From NCBI GenBank assembly GCA_017871115.1, contig JAFCIZ010000006.1:4626558-4690557 (forward strand): 64,000 bases of DNA. The letters are read 5' to 3'. Positions 46,814 to 60,454 of the stretch are shown one piece after another. The notes beneath the pieces were generated by a model that was given only the letters and a program-made list of their open reading frames with translations, searched no databases and was not told the origin of the DNA. The stretch's first letter is position 1. The number at the start of each line of letters is the position of its first letter. A program made the translations under genes and the position numbers. Source of the stretch: Cunninghamella blakesleeana. Taxonomy: Eukaryota > Mucoromycota > Mucoromycetes > Mucorales > Cunninghamellaceae.

Positions 46814-49800
46814 GTTTTCTTAATAAAAATAAAAAATAAAAAAATAAAAAATAAAAAATAAAAAATACGTATAAAAGAAAAAGGTTGAAAAAAGAAAATA
46901 TTTTTTTATCGCAATATAAAAATATATAGGCTGTTCCAAATTTGGAAGGCGTCCGTTGGGTTGCGCCTCTTTAACTTGACCTTTTTTATTATTATTCCTC
47001 TTCTTTAATATATTTTATATTCATACTATTTATTAGAATGATTTAAAAGTATATAAAACAGCAATATAGGTTATGTTATCATTATGATCCGTATTATGTA
47101 TTAATGTTATTATTTATTTTAGGAAAAAAAAATTTATATACCTTATTTGACTGCGTATATTTTGGTTTTTATTAAAACACAAGTACTCGCATCATTATTT
47201 ATGTATAAAAATATTTTTTATTATTTAGTTTGCCATTATAGTTTATTTTTTATCATTAATTACATTCTAATTATTCGTTCATGTAGCAATTGAAGAAAAA
47301 GTTATTTTGAATATATGTATATAAATATAATTAGGATTTTCTCTGAATCAAATACTTTCCAAATATGGAAAATTTAGTCTCTCTGTATAAAAATAATTCT
47401 AAAAAAAAGAACAAAACTAAATATTTACAAGTACATATAATCTTTTCTCCAAACATTACTATTCAGTATATAAGTTATTTAAATGATCGCTTCATTAATT
47501 GGGTAAGGTTAGAATATCACTTGAGAATAAAAAATAAACATGGATGAGTTTGAATTTTTTTGGTCAATTTTTTTTTCCCGTTTCTTTCATTTTTTTATAT
47601 AAATTGAAATAAAATGAATATACGACCTTATTATATCTCAAAGACAATGAACAAGTTAACAACAACAAACTATAAAATTTGCTTTATATATGCACACACA
47701 CACAAAAAATGATCATTTTACTACTATCTATATACTATAATTGAATTTGACTGCATTATTTTATATGATGGTAAAAATAAACAGAGATAAAAAGTAGTTA
47801 CAAGTACTGAAAAACATTAGTAATAATTCACAATCTATAATACGAATTTTTTCATATATATATGTGTGTATACATGCTGTTAATAATTATATTATTATTA
47901 TTATTATTATAAATATTTACTATAAATGATAGAGACTCTTTAAAAAGAAAATTACTTCTTTCATTACCAGTATTTTCTATTTAATCTCATCTCTCAGCTT
48001 CTTGACTATAAGAAGATAGTAGATTATATTGAAGACATGTATAAATAGCTAACTGATTCGTAATACTACCAAGAAAAAAAAAGTAACAGTAAAAAACTCT
48101 TTGTATCCAAACTAAAACAATAATACAGCAGCAGTAACAATAACAGATATTATGATATCTATAAAAAATGCTATTTTTTTAATGTGGATTAAAAAAAAAT
48201 AACAAAATTAAAATTTAAATATGTAGTATTATTATTACACGAAGATAATTATATTTACGATCACGGGATTAATCTTATATTAAAACAACTTATATATCTT
48301 TTCACATGTAAACCGAACGGATTTAACCCATACTGAATCTGCAAAACTCTTAATTCTTTTCATCAATTCCCACACTCAGTTTTTCTACAGAAAATCACTC
48401 AATTTTTTTTTGTTATTGATGATGGTACGAAAAGAATATAAAGAATTGGAAGTCTAGGTGAGTATAGAAAAAAGAAAATAGAAAAAAGAAAAAAGAAAAA
48501 AAAATAAAAAGTGTTTAATTAGAACGGTTGACTTGAGTTAATATGGTAATATAATTATAGATAATTCATTTTAATTACCTCAAAATTGACTTAATATTTG
48601 CATCACAGTTACTACGACGGCTATCCCCAATTACTTTGGTGTATTTACAAAAAAGGAAACAAAAACTTATTTAAGATTGTTGATAATCAACCTATAATGA
48701 TATAAAGTGTAGAATATTTATCAATGACAGCCTGGTAAACAAACAAAGTGAAATGTATTGAGGCATTACATTTATGTGTATATATTATAAAATTAAAATA
48801 TAGACAGTTATGATATAGAGTGAAAAAGTAAGTTATATTAATTAATTAATTAATTTTTTTTAGACTAGTTTTTTAGACTAGCTTTTCAATATTCAACATA
48901 CTACTTCCGTTGTATACTGCACTGTATTAATTTGGTAAGCTAGTTTAATAATATTATTATATTAACAAATATACATATATATATATATATATTAATACAA
49001 CGATAAAAAATAATTTTATACTTGTATATACTGTCTTTTTTATATAAATATATATTAAATAAATATGAAATTTTATAAAAGTATTCATATCTGTTTGTTA
49101 TTGATAAAAAAAATTACATGCTTTCATACGCTCTCACTTTAAAGATTAAATGAATCTATTATTTTCGATCCAACTAGAAAAGAAAAATGAAATAGTATAT
49201 AATAAATAAAAAAAAAAAAAGATCATCAACCGAATAAATATATTAAATAGTTTTATCTATGCATATCATCATAACCACTCATCTCATATAAATATGTGAT
49301 ATTATTCCTCCTTGAAAGGGCCACTGGAATCAGTTGCATTACTATTATATACTTTTATATGATATACAGCTTAGTTTTTTTGAAAGGAAAAATTAATCAA
49401 TATATCCTGTAAAATAGACAGTAATATTAGTTTAAAATTTTAGAGCGTTATACGACATAATAACAATTTAAGACTTTATAACAGTAACCATAACAAAAAA
49501 AAAGAAAAAAGAAAAAAAGAAAAAAAGAAAAAAAAATATAACACGATTTAAGAAGAAAGCATCGCAACATGAAAAATTCAACTAGAATGTATAATCAGCT
49601 ATTAAAAACGTATTTGAAAATTGAACTACCCCATCATTTAATATATATATTTATATATTCTTTTTAATATTACCATTATTATAATTCTTAATCCTCACTA
49701 CTATCTCTTTATCATTATTTATATTTTAGTGGTAAAGGTTATTCTTCTATATATTAATTTTATGGTAAGTAATATAAATTTATTGTTGTACGGTGTTGTG

Positions 49801-50639
49801 AAATATTAATTATTAAAGATACTATTAGTATATCTGTATATCTCCGTTGCCTTTCTACAAAATATACTACGTTTATATAATTTTTTTTTTTTTTTTTTTT
49901 TTGGCATTTATTGGCGTTTTTGGAATTTTTTGTCAATTTTTGGTCATTAATTTTATTAGACGGTACAACAATCTAGATCCTCTCATTACTTATAATGGTT
50001 AAATCGGTGGTTACGTTGATCATATGGTAAGTTTTGCGTGAATTCTATTTTCCTTTTTTTTATTTTTATCTAAAAATTAAATATTTTTTTTTAAAAAAAT
50101 TAGTAATACTGTGATAAAGATAACAAATTAAAATAGAGTTTATCTATTTCCTAAAAAAAAAAAAAAAAAAATTATAACTATTTCCAAAAAAGAAAATAAA
50201 TGTTAAAAAAAAAAATGAAATTTATATTAATATTAAAAATAAAATCCTGGTATTCTATTATTTCCATTTTTAGATTCTATTACCATTTGTAGCAAAACCA
50301 ATCGATCACACAAGAAATATAACTTTTAATATTAATTTATACTCTATGGTTAAAATGAACTCTATGTATATTATTTTTTGTTAAATATGTGGAAACCGTG
50401 GAACATTTAATTTATAAAGATAACGATGACACCTTTTGTAAGTACGTTGACATAAGAAATTAAAATAATAATAATAACGAACTTTATATACAACACGAAA
50501 ACAAGGTGTCCTCTTTATTGTAATACAAACATTTGGAAATTCATATAAATACTCGAATGTCATTTTTTTGATTTCGTTTTTTTTTCTTTTTCTTTACTCT
50601 TTTATTATTTTAAAAAACAGTAATCCTAATTCAATAACA
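46814..50639. other. Gene-poor region, 3.8 kb
   Basis: Long AT-rich region without a convincing gene. It contains short homopolymers, an ATTA/TTAA tandem run near 48840-48855, TA microsatellite (48972-48990), A-tract clusters at 48465-48510 and 49495-49535, and a T-run/A-run palindrome at ~50082-50098. The frames at 47365-47547 and 50381-50563 have no coding character. No tRNA-like sequence was found. It could include lncRNA or decayed elements that I cannot recognise. Confidence 0.45.
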
Positions 50640-52406
50640 ATGAAATCTATTACCATCGCTACTTGTTTATTATACTCCTTTGTCTTTGCCAACGCTGCTG
50701 CCATTGCTAAAGGTCCTAAAGCTAGCAAGTCTCGCAACTATCTTATTCAATTGGATCCTAAAACTAACATTGATGATTTCATTCCTCAACTTTTGGAAGG
50801 TACTCTTGAATTAGTTGATAAAAATGAAGTATCTGCTCAAGGTAGCCCCGTTGCCGTTACAAAGAAATTTGATATCAATGATTCCTTCAAGGCTCTTAAG
50901 GTTAAAATCAATAATGATAGTATCTTGGCCAAGGTTTTAGCTCAATTCCCTGAAATTGCTACCATTATTCCTGATGATCCTATCAAATTCAATTTACCTA
51001 AACCTCAATCTATTAAGAAAGTTGACAAATTTTTGGTAAATATATAAATATACATTAATATATAATATACTTGTAATAAAATAAAATAATAGTAGTTATG
51101 TGATTTTTAATCTAATCCATCTCAATTTATAAATATATATTGAATAGCCTTTTGATATCATTTCTGCCCAAGGTTCCCAATCTGCTGCTCCATGGAATCT
51201 TGTTCGTGTTTCCCAACATACTCTTAACTTTAGCTCACCTTACTATTACCCTGACCATGCTGGGTAATTTTATTATTTTGAAATTAAAAATTATAATATA
51301 TATATATATATATATTTACGCGTACTTATCATTATTTTTTACATTTATTTTTATAAAATAGTGAAGGAGTAGTTGTTTATGTTATCGATGATGGTGTCAA
51401 CAAGGGTCATGTTGATTTCGGTGGCCGTGTTACTTGGGGTTATTCTACTATTAATGATGGTGATAATAATGGTGGTGGTCATGGTAATAATAAATAAAAA
51501 AATTCTAAATATACATGTATAAAAGAGAAAAAAAAAGAAAGAAAAAAAAATATGAATCGTCTATTTGTATAATAATTTAATTATTATTATTATTATTATT
51601 AAATGTGCATCAATAGGTACTCACGTTTCTGGTATTATTGCTGGTAACACTTATGGTGTCGCTAAAAAGGCCCAAATTATATCTGTCAGAGTCTTGGACA
51701 AGTCAGGATCTGGAAGTATGACTGATGTATTGGATGGTTTACAATGGGCTGTTCAACATTCCAAGACCACTGGTAAGAGATCTTTAGTAAACATGTCTCT
51801 TGGTGTAAGAAAGAGCTCTGGTCTTGCTTCTTTCGATGACGCCATTACTGCTGCTGTCAATGGTGGTTTACCTATTGTTGTTGCTGCTGGTAACTCTGCT
51901 GAGTAAGTATTTATTTTTTATTTATATACTTTTTTTTTTTTTTTAAAAAAATAAAAATAAAAAAGGAACAAATGGAAATAGTGATCTATGTACATATATT
52001 AATTTATTTTATTCTTTTATTTTAATTATTTTACTTTTCCAATAGTAACGCTTGTAACTACTTACCTGCCGGAAACCTTAGAGCCTATACTGTTGGTTCT
52101 ATTGATAATGCCGACAAATTATCCTCCTTCAGCAGTTACGGTACTTGTGTTGACATCAATGCTCCTGGTTCTAACATTAAGAGTGACTACATCGGTAGCA
52201 CCACTGCCACTACTATCATGTCTGGTACCAGTATGGCTTCTCCTCACGTTGCTGGTGTTGCCGCCTTACTCATTCACGATTTAGCTGATCCTACCCCCGA
52301 TAACTTATACAACAAGCTTACTTCCATTGCTACTAAGGATAAGATTACTAATAACAAATCTGGAAATCCTAACTTGATTGCTTACAATGGTGCTGGTACT
52401 GCTTAA
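50640..52406 (+). CDS. Secreted subtilisin-like serine protease (S8, proteinase K-like)
   Basis: Extracellular peptidase. Five exons (50640-51035, 51148-51263, 51362-51483, 51617-51902, 52046-52406) join in phase to 426 residues. A signal peptide (about 1-19, MKSITIATCLLYSFVFANA) precedes an inhibitor-I9-type propeptide (~28-125, 'NYLIQLDPKTNIDDF'). The catalytic triad is intact: Asp180 in 'VIDDGV', His214 in 'HGTHVSG', Ser369 in 'SGTSMASPHVAG', with the oxyanion Asn304 in 'VAAGNSAE'. Mature enzyme should begin near residue ~135. Cys residues in 'NACNYLP' and 'YGTCVDI' could pair as in proteinase K. The ATG chosen gives a textbook signal peptide; an in-frame ATG 24 codons upstream adds a T-run-derived stretch and is unlikely. 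Codons are C/T-rich relative to neighbours, fitting a highly expressed secreted enzyme. Confidence 0.96.
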
Positions 52407-53142
52407 ATTATTTGATTTTTACATTTTTAAAAGAAAAAAAAATAGTAATTTGTTTTCTTTGTAATTTTATATTAATGTACTATTTATAACTAATTAATTA
52501 AAAATATTTTAACAGGATTTAAAATATTAATTGCTTTTACTATGTAGTATTGCTATTTATTTATAATTCTCTAAATAAAACAGTGAATATTTATACTTCA
52601 TAAACTATCTCTTTGATTTGTGTTTCTCTTCAGATACTAGTACATTATATATTTTAATTATATTGAAATTCGTTTTTAATTTTAATATTGTTATTATCAG
52701 TTTTTATGAAATTCCTAGAACTAAAAAAGCGTTTTACTGTGCTGTTTATTTTTTATACCAATTCTTTTGAAAAAAAAAAAAAAAAAGGGGAACGACCAAA
52801 GCAACTTTATTGTAAATGAACATAATTATAAATAATAGTACTAATGAAAAAGGAATTGTAATAGAAACAAGTTAGCGCTATTTTTATCTAAACAAACACC
52901 CTTTTATTAATATTATTATTTATAATTATTTAAAATCATTTCTATTACCTTACCATTAAATGAATAAAAACATTGAATAATTACCTTAGCAATTATAAAA
53001 AAAGTTATTAACTAAATTGATATCATCACTCTAATAAAAAAAAGTTGGATTTTTTAAAGTTTGCTGAATTTTAATAAAGAATTGAAATGAAATAATTTAA
53101 TATATCTCTTTGTTACACAATAATAGACGGTAAATTCATTTT

Positions 53143-53262
53143 TAAGTATTATTCAATACTGTTTAGTTCCTTTAAGTGCTGTTCGATACTTTTCTACTCT
53201 GATTAAATATTTTCAATGTTATTTAATTACGAGTAAGTGTTATTAAATTTTAATTTTATAAA
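53143..53262 (+). repeat. Degenerate minisatellite, ~31-bp unit, four copies
   Basis: Units start near 53143, 53173, 53204 and 53234. Each begins 'taag/taaa' and continues with a 'tgttN(a)at' core, for example 'taagtattattcaatact' and 'taagtgctgttcgatact'. Spacing is 30-31 bases. Units differ at many positions, so the array is old. Confidence 0.55.
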
Positions 53263-53965
53263 AGTTATTAATAAAAAAATATGTTTACTACACTAATTTT
53301 TAGTCATTCTAAGTATTACTATGTATTTGAAATCTATATAATGGTAGCTGTTACTATTATATTTTAAATATTATATTTACCGACAGTAAAAACAAGTTAA
53401 TAAACTTGAGTATATTTTTAAAGAATATCGATAAGGGATATAATTTAAATTCAATCAATCAAAATGAGCTAATAATAAATGTTGTAAAAAATACAATAAT
53501 ATGAGTATCATTTATTTAAAAGTGTATGCAGTATCTAAAATCATCTAACTAATGCGATGTAATAATTAATCAAGTTATTACATTTTAAGCATAATAATGT
53601 TTTTTAATAAATTGACAAAAATTATTTTAGCATAATAAAGATAGATATTTAAACTATGAAGTATATTTAGTATACATCAAGCTACAATGGTATTTACAGC
53701 TAATGCTATTTTTAATTAATATTTTGTTTATTATTATTATTATTATTATTACAACATTATTTATTTAATACAAATAATTCTAGCTACATTAAAAAGATGT
53801 AGGCTTACAAATTTATTTTGTAGCAATAAAATTCTTTTCAAATATATTTGTACCCCTATATACTGTTTTATTATTACTAAAATAATAGTAGTTATAATAA
53901 TAAAATCTCTTTTTATGCTGAAAATTCAGCCTTTTTCGATCCTTTGACTATTTTTTATTATATTA

Positions 53966-53967
<2 letters not shown>

Positions 53968-54013
<46 letters not shown>
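53968..54013. repeat. Long TA dinucleotide microsatellite
   Basis: About 45 bases of uninterrupted TA, the longest pure TA run in the window. Such tracts are common in the introns and spacers here and can extrude as cruciforms or melt easily. Confidence 0.9.
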
Positions 54014-54016
<3 letters not shown>

Positions 54017-55326
54017 TTATTAAATAAACTTATTTATAAAAAAATATTAATATATGGTTGGCGAATTATGATATTTTCATGAAATTTTTACTACTGATAC
54101 AATACTATAAAAAATCATTTAATTATATAATGATATTATGTAAAATAACGATCATTGTAAGCTGATATTACAATATTTTTCTCCAGTCTGCTAGGTGTTT
54201 TTAGCAAGAGAAGAGTGTAAGATTCATGTTTATATATATATGTATCTTAGGAAAATATAATATGTTAAATTCATTTTTTTATTATTTTATTAGTTTTTAT
54301 GACTTTTTCCACTAGTATTTAAAGTAAACTACTTGCTATTTTATGCTAATATTTATGATAGTTTTAATTGTGCTATTATTACATTTATTATTTTGAAGGT
54401 ATATAGATATAATTATTGGTATGAATAATTGACATAATTGGATATATTATAATGGAATAATGATAAGGCGATATTTACAGAGAGTATTAATAAAAAAATA
54501 ATTTTATTCTACTCAAGTCATTTATATATGCTTGGTTATCTTCGTTTCAATTATATTCACTTCTTTTTCTTTAATAATTTTTTATTTTAGTAGTTCTATC
54601 AAGTTAATTTGCCTTGTAATAAATAAATAAAATTAAAGCTATATTATTCTATTATATAATACGGTAGAATATTGAATTAAATTATATAATATTAATGATT
54701 TTTAAATCCACTTAGATCAAAATAAATATATATAATATTAAAATGAATATCTATACTACATATAATTTGTTATAATAAATATTTATAATGTATAGCTATT
54801 TAATAATTATAATGACAGCAATAAACACAGTAAAATTTAAATGACTTTGATGGATCAATATAATATATATATATAGGAAGTGAAGATTAATATTCATTAT
54901 AATTTTACGATAATACAATTATCTGATCTACCCATAGGTATAATTATATATTGTAGATGATTTATTTAAATAAGTATTTTATTTAATCTTTTAATAAAAG
55001 ATAAGCAACAGTTTCATAATACCAGTTTTATCTTAAGTTATATATATATTATTTTATTTTAAGTAAAGGTAACAATTATAACGAAAACTGGCAAGTTTTT
55101 TTATTTTTTATTTTTATTCATCTTTGTGATATGACATTAAATATTAAATAGACAAAAGAATATAAATACTATTTTAATATTATTTAATTCAGTGATTATA
55201 TTTTTATTTACATAAGTATATACATATATATATATAAAAATATATAAAAAACTATACAAACACAAAAAAAAAAAAATTGTATATAATATATATATAATTA
55301 TAAAAATTTAAAAACTATGTAAAAAA

Positions 55327-55425
55327 TTAAAGAATAAAGAGAATATAAAGAAATACAAAAAAAATTAAAGAATAAAGAGAATATAAAGAAATACAAAAAA
55401 AATTAAAGAATAAAAAGGATAAAAA
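55327..55425 (+). repeat. 38-bp tandem repeat, about 2.5 copies
   Basis: The unit 'attaaagaataaagagaata...' repeats at 55327, 55365 and 55403, exactly 38 bases apart. The first two copies are identical by eye and the third diverges after its first half. The identity suggests recent slippage or unequal exchange. Confidence 0.85.
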
Positions 55426-55559
55426 CATAAAAAAAATTAGAAGATTTTATAAGCTTTAATAGAAATATAATAAAACAAAAAAAAAAAAAAATAAAAACAA
55501 ATAGAAATACAAAAAAAACATAATAGTAATAATAAACTAATAATGAATACTGGAATAGA

Positions 55560-55920
55560 TAACAAATCAATATATAAAAATGACATAAGGTATAATAAAA
55601 TACGAAAAAAAAAAAAATATAAAAAAAATACAAGTTATGAAATATAAAATGCAATAAAAGAATAAAATAATAAAATAACATAATAGTAAATATATGTATA
55701 TATATAAGAAAAATTAGCAGAAAAGAAAATACGTAATAAAAAAATATAAAGAATAAAATTTATAATAAAGAGAAAGAAAAAAAAAAAAGAAAGGACAAAC
55801 ACAACAAAGCAAAATGGGGATAATAGAAATAAAAACAATAAAACCTCAGAACAAACAAGAAAGCAGAACAAAAAATAATAATAAAAAAAAAAAAAAACAG
55901 GAGCAGGGCCAAAAAACCAG
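55560..55920 (+). repeat. A-rich subtelomeric block, inner copy
   Basis: Begins with 'gcaataaaagaataaaata', then a TA-rich patch, then purine/A-rich DNA rich in 'aacaaac' and 'agcaaaat' pieces (55790-55900) with few T. The order of these segments matches the telomere-proximal block at 63590-63920. The two appear to be diverged copies of one subtelomeric element in the same orientation. Confidence 0.5.
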
Positions 55921-55984
55921 AGAACAAAATTAGATATCTAATTTTTACTTTTGGGTTAAGAGGTATTTTATTAATAAAAGTATC

Positions 55985-56330
55985 ATAAAAATCGTATCAT
56001 TGGAAAGCTCTTGGTCTATAGATTATAAATCTTTTTTTTTAAAAAAAGAGAGGAATATCACTAGTTTTTACAGGGTTAAGTGATGGAGTTTGACAAATCA
56101 TTTAATTTTTGGGAATATTGGCTAATATGCGCATATTCAGACCGGGTTTTTGTGCATTTCTAATTATAAAAAATAGTACTATTAGAAAGCTCTCAGTGTA
56201 GAGTACCTACTTCTTTTAAAAAATATGCTACTGACATTTCTACGTTTGAAAATATTGGTATTTGAAAATCCTCTATTTTTGGGATGTTTTTTTAGAGTAT
56301 TGGAGGTTATTCAGATACTCGTGATCGCAA
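55985..56330 (+). repeat. Tandem duplication of a ~182-bp unit, diverged
   Basis: Two units each carry, in the same order, a 'cgtatcattggaaagctc'-like core (56002 and 56184, 182 bases apart) and an 'atttttggga' segment (56107 and ~56275) with 'ttcaga' nearby. Base composition is less AT-biased than the surroundings, so this is likely part of a dispersed element and not random AT-rich DNA. Confidence 0.5.
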
Positions 56331-56679
56331 TGATTCGCTCGTAAAGGATAGGATAGAATATAAACCTTTTAGAATTACAATCTGGAAATCTGCAGATAAT
56401 TAACAACAGTGTACATGTACAATTGGATAAAGATTAACAGCAATTGACCATAAAATATTTATTTATTTGCAAATATAAAAACATAAGTAACAGTAGAGTT
56501 ATTAATGACAGGAATTAAAATAAAGAAAAAAAAAATACATATATAAATGATAGTAAAAGCATATAAAAAGAAAGTATATAAAAAAAGATATGTAAAAGAA
56601 AAATGAATAATAATAAAAATATAGAAACCATATTTGAAAAAATGCAATCATAATGTTAGAAAAAATAAATAAAAAAATA

Positions 56680-59600
56680 TCAATAATTACGAACCATTCG
56701 AACTATAATTCTGCCACCTTTATAGCGCCAAACTTTGTCTGAATTTATCGATGGGAGACAAAAATAGTTGCTATTTATATGATTGCATAAATTTTTATGA
56801 AATTCGAGAATTTCTTCCGAAAAAATACCACCAGCTTCAATGTAAGATTGCACTATAAGGTAATATGCCCTACGAGCGCCAATCCCAAAAAAGTAGTGTT
56901 TTCTGGTTAGTAGATCGGTAAAATCTAGACCACTTGATGGTTTTTTAAATACATGACTAGAAATTTGGGAAACAAATACATGTGGCACTACAAAAGTAGA
57001 TTCATATGTTTCACCCTATTAAAAATAATAATAACAATAATAACATTAGTTCAACTAGAAAAAATAGCAAATATTTTAGAGTCACTTACAAATAATGAAT
57101 CAAAAAGAGTCCTATCAGTAAAGACTCTTTCATCAAGTAATTTTATTTCACCGGTAAAATTACGATTTATATAGTCACGAGGAGGTCTGCCCCTCTTATT
57201 ATCAAAAATAACCCACGTTTCTTGAAAATAACACCTAAGTAAGGATTTAATAAATTCTATAGACAATCCGTGATTTCTCCAAGAATTTATAACCATATCA
57301 AAACTATTACCTGGAGTGGTAGGATCATATTTGAGGAGTGGTGGTAAATTGAATAATGACTTATTATTATTGATAGTTGAAGGAGCAGTTAAAGTGTTAT
57401 TGAAAGGTGGATTAAAGGGATTTGAAAGCAATGTTTCGAAACCTAAACCTTGTATACTAATTGGAGGTCTTGTATTACTTGGTATATAGTCATAGTTGAC
57501 AAAATTAAATGGCAGGTTTAGTAAAGATGATATAACATTGCGGTCCAAACAATCTTGTAATACAATACGATTTTCATCATCAAAAGTGAAAAGGTTAGGA
57601 TAAAATTGGATACCAGATGATCTTGATGTATAAGAATTTAAAAAAGAACCAACCTTTTTCCACTTTGAATAATCCAAAGGTCTAGAATTTAGTCCACACA
57701 TTAAATAACTAACAATCAAAAAAGTTGTATAATGTTGAGCATTATAAGGTTTTAATGATGTCTTTCGTAGAAATATATTTTGAGATACAAGATATAAAGA
57801 AGAAAAGCGGTGATGAAGATAAGCAGCCAATAAAGATGTCGGAACAGATTGAATATGCTGGACGCATGAACTAAAAATAACGAAAGCTGTCAGTAAATTT
57901 AATAATAAAATAATAATATATTAGTAAAAGAATTTACCTAGATTTTTGTATTAACTGCTCAAGGTTAATAGTGGAGTGGTTGACCCTAAATTCCATTCTT
58001 GCAGGATAGGTTTCACCCTGTAATTTTGCTGATTCCAAAGTATCAGTGACATAGTTCTAAAAAATAATTATTATTAATTAACATGAACAAAAAGTAATAC
58101 TAAATAAATAAAAATAACTATACCTTGTATGTATCGTACTCTGGGCTATTATTCATTAAAATTATTGGATCTATATCAGCCCCATAACGTAAGCTATTAT
58201 ATTTGCTTCGTTTATAAAATAGCGATTTTATATTATGATAGCACTGCATTTTCATAACACCTTCATCACCAAAAATATTATTGCCAGACCAATGACTAAA
58301 ACCTGCCACATTTGTAAAACCAGCAAACGCATCAAAACGATTGTATTTTACATAAAGGGATGATGGTAAAAATAGGGATATAATAGAACGGTGTTGAAGA
58401 GGAATATCTGGGTTAGTAATAGACCAAAGTAGAGTATTTCCTATTTGACCAAAACTAATGGAAATGTCATAATAAAAGTTGGAATCGTTTATCAAAGACC
58501 AATTTAGTTCGTTTTTAAAAAGTGGTTTAATGTCAACGACACTATTAATAGTGGACTTGAAGCCATTACCATTACAAACAAAAAAGAAGTCCTGAAAAAC
58601 ATATAACCCAGTGTTTTTATCATTGATTTTATTACGCAAGATATCAGTAAGACGTTCTGTTTCCTCTTGTTGTAAATAAAATTGATAACCAATGTTCAAC
58701 TTTCCGTCCTTCCCTTTTGAATGATAGCGTGCATTATTATAATTAGTTGGTATCTTGCTACGATTCATTATGGAACAAGATTCTCGTACAGATGGAAGTA
58801 AAAACTGTTCACGAAAGATCTTGATATGATCGTGTCCAATATAATAAGCATTTTTACCACCGTTATAAAGTCTAGGAAAATATATATATAACTGAAAAAA
58901 AAAAGAAAAAGAAAAAGAAAAAAAAAAAAACAAAAGAAAAAAAAGAAAAAGAAAAAGAAAAAAAAAACAAAAGAAAAAAAAGAAAAAAAATAGAAAAAAA
59001 AAAAAAAGAAAAAAAAATTAATAAAAGGTTATAATATTTAGTTTGAATATATATTTTTTAAGTACACTTACTGAACAACGAGATGCATAACCAAAACGAC
59101 CGAGTAATAAATTTGGGATATTCCCTATATCAATATTTTCATTATTAATTCGACGACCGATGCGTTGATATGATTTAATTCTAGAATTATAATCATAAGT
59201 AAAGGACATAGAAAGGTGACCAATAACTGGAATAGACTCAGATATAATAGTAACTGAGTCGATATCCATTTTAGAATGATGATCAACAATAGGATCAAAA
59301 CCAGGTTCAACTTTAAAAGTACCAGATTGACCAAAACCACCAGGTTGACCAAATCCACGACAAAGTCCATTAGATATATATGTAGCAGCATTATTACTGC
59401 TACTACCCATCAAGTCAACGTACTCGGAAAGTGATAATGTTTTTTCTATAAAACAGCAAAAAAAAAAAATATTAATTTACCTAAAAAAAAAAAAAAAAAG
59501 TAAAAAAGCTGAATAAAAAAATATAAATATTACCTTCAAAATGATGATCATATTGACTAACATGAGACTCTTCTGTATGTAATTCTAAAGAGTTGGTTAC

Positions 59601-60454
59601 ATTATCTTCATTGTTATTAATAGTATCTTTGGGGTCAAAATCAATATCAGTACTGGTAAAAGAGCATTCTGAATTAAGATCATCTGAAGAGTGGTCTGAT
59701 AATATGATATCAACTGCTTCTGAGATTTTTACCCTTTTATTATTACGATGAACTTGAGGATCATCAGTAGCACGACGGCGATATAGGCCAGCATATGGTG
59801 GAGAATTAGGAGAAACTGGGATAATATCAGCAGTAGAAACGTCAACAGGAAGATTAGAAGATGAAGGTTCAAAATATACCACTTTTTCTTTGCCCTTACC
59901 CTTATTCTTTTTACTGGCAATTAGAGGAGTTACCACTAATAATTAAACAATAGCATGTAAATTAGTGATAGAAAATAAAACAAATGTTGGTATAAAAAAT
60001 AAAACTTACTTGGTGGGGAAGGATTGGTAGGTGTTGTGGTTGTATTAATGAGGTTTTCTTTACGTTTAGTGTTTGGTGAAGAAAAAGATTTAGGAGGTGA
60101 TGATAGTTTAACTAAATAATACAAAATATAAACAATGGTTGATTAAAAATAAACAGTACAATGAATTGTTATTATATGTATATAGTTTTTTTTTTTTTTT
60201 TTATAAAGTTTACCTAAAGAAGGACTGACTGAACGAGAGTGAGAAATAACCAGTGGTGGTTCAGAGTTATCATCGTCCGAAAAATAGAAATAATACTCTG
60301 GAATTGGGTTTCCTAGGACATCAAACGAAGCAGGTATTAAAACGGAAGATGGGCTTGAAGGTTTTTTAGTAATAGAAGCAGATGGTTCAAGGGAAGATCT
60401 GGCAGAAACAACGTCAGCATATGATGGAGAAGGTGAGCGATTAAAAAAACACAT
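56680..60454 (-). CDS. Unassigned subtelomeric protein, 1,040 aa, eight exons
   Basis: I cannot place this protein in any family. Eight exons (60454-60214, 60111-60010, 59935-59534, 59445-59072, 58891-58124, 58056-57938, 57870-57090, 57015-56680) all end at GT-AG borders and sum exactly to 1,041 codons. There is no internal stop, so the gene is intact. Residues 1-~245 are Ser/Pro-rich, disordered, with acidic patches and a basic 'KRVKI' that could be nuclear-localising. Residues ~250-370 include a Gly-rich 'GFGQPGGFGQSG'. The remaining two thirds look folded and globular, e.g. 'LFLPSSLYVKYNRFDAFAGF', 'GETYPARMEFRVNHSTINLE', 'GARRAYYLIVQSYIEAGG'. No transmembrane helix, signal peptide, protease, polymerase or helicase motif is visible. 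Position between two repeat blocks near the telomere suggests a multicopy subtelomeric family. Confidence 0.8.

Larger units (their letters stand above)
52407..56679. other. Gene-free subtelomeric flank, 4.3 kb
   Basis: No gene found. Composition falls to extreme AT. Several repeats, listed separately, occupy parts of it: a ~31-bp minisatellite, a long TA run, a 38-bp tandem repeat, an A-rich block and a ~182-bp tandem duplication. Open frames at 55403-55871 and 56459-56647 are poly-Phe/Tyr readings of A-runs and are not believed. This marks the inner limit of the subtelomere. Confidence 0.5.

Noticed and set aside
47365..47547. Plus-strand 60-codon frame
   Set aside because: Lys/Asn-rich chance frame with no splice partners and no recognisable motif.
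50568..50639. 24-residue upstream extension of the subtilisin
   Set aside because: It reads a T-rich leader; the ATG at 50640 gives a standard signal peptide.
55403..55871. Two minus-strand Phe/Tyr-rich frames
   Set aside because: They read A-rich repeat DNA on the opposite strand and have no protein-like composition.
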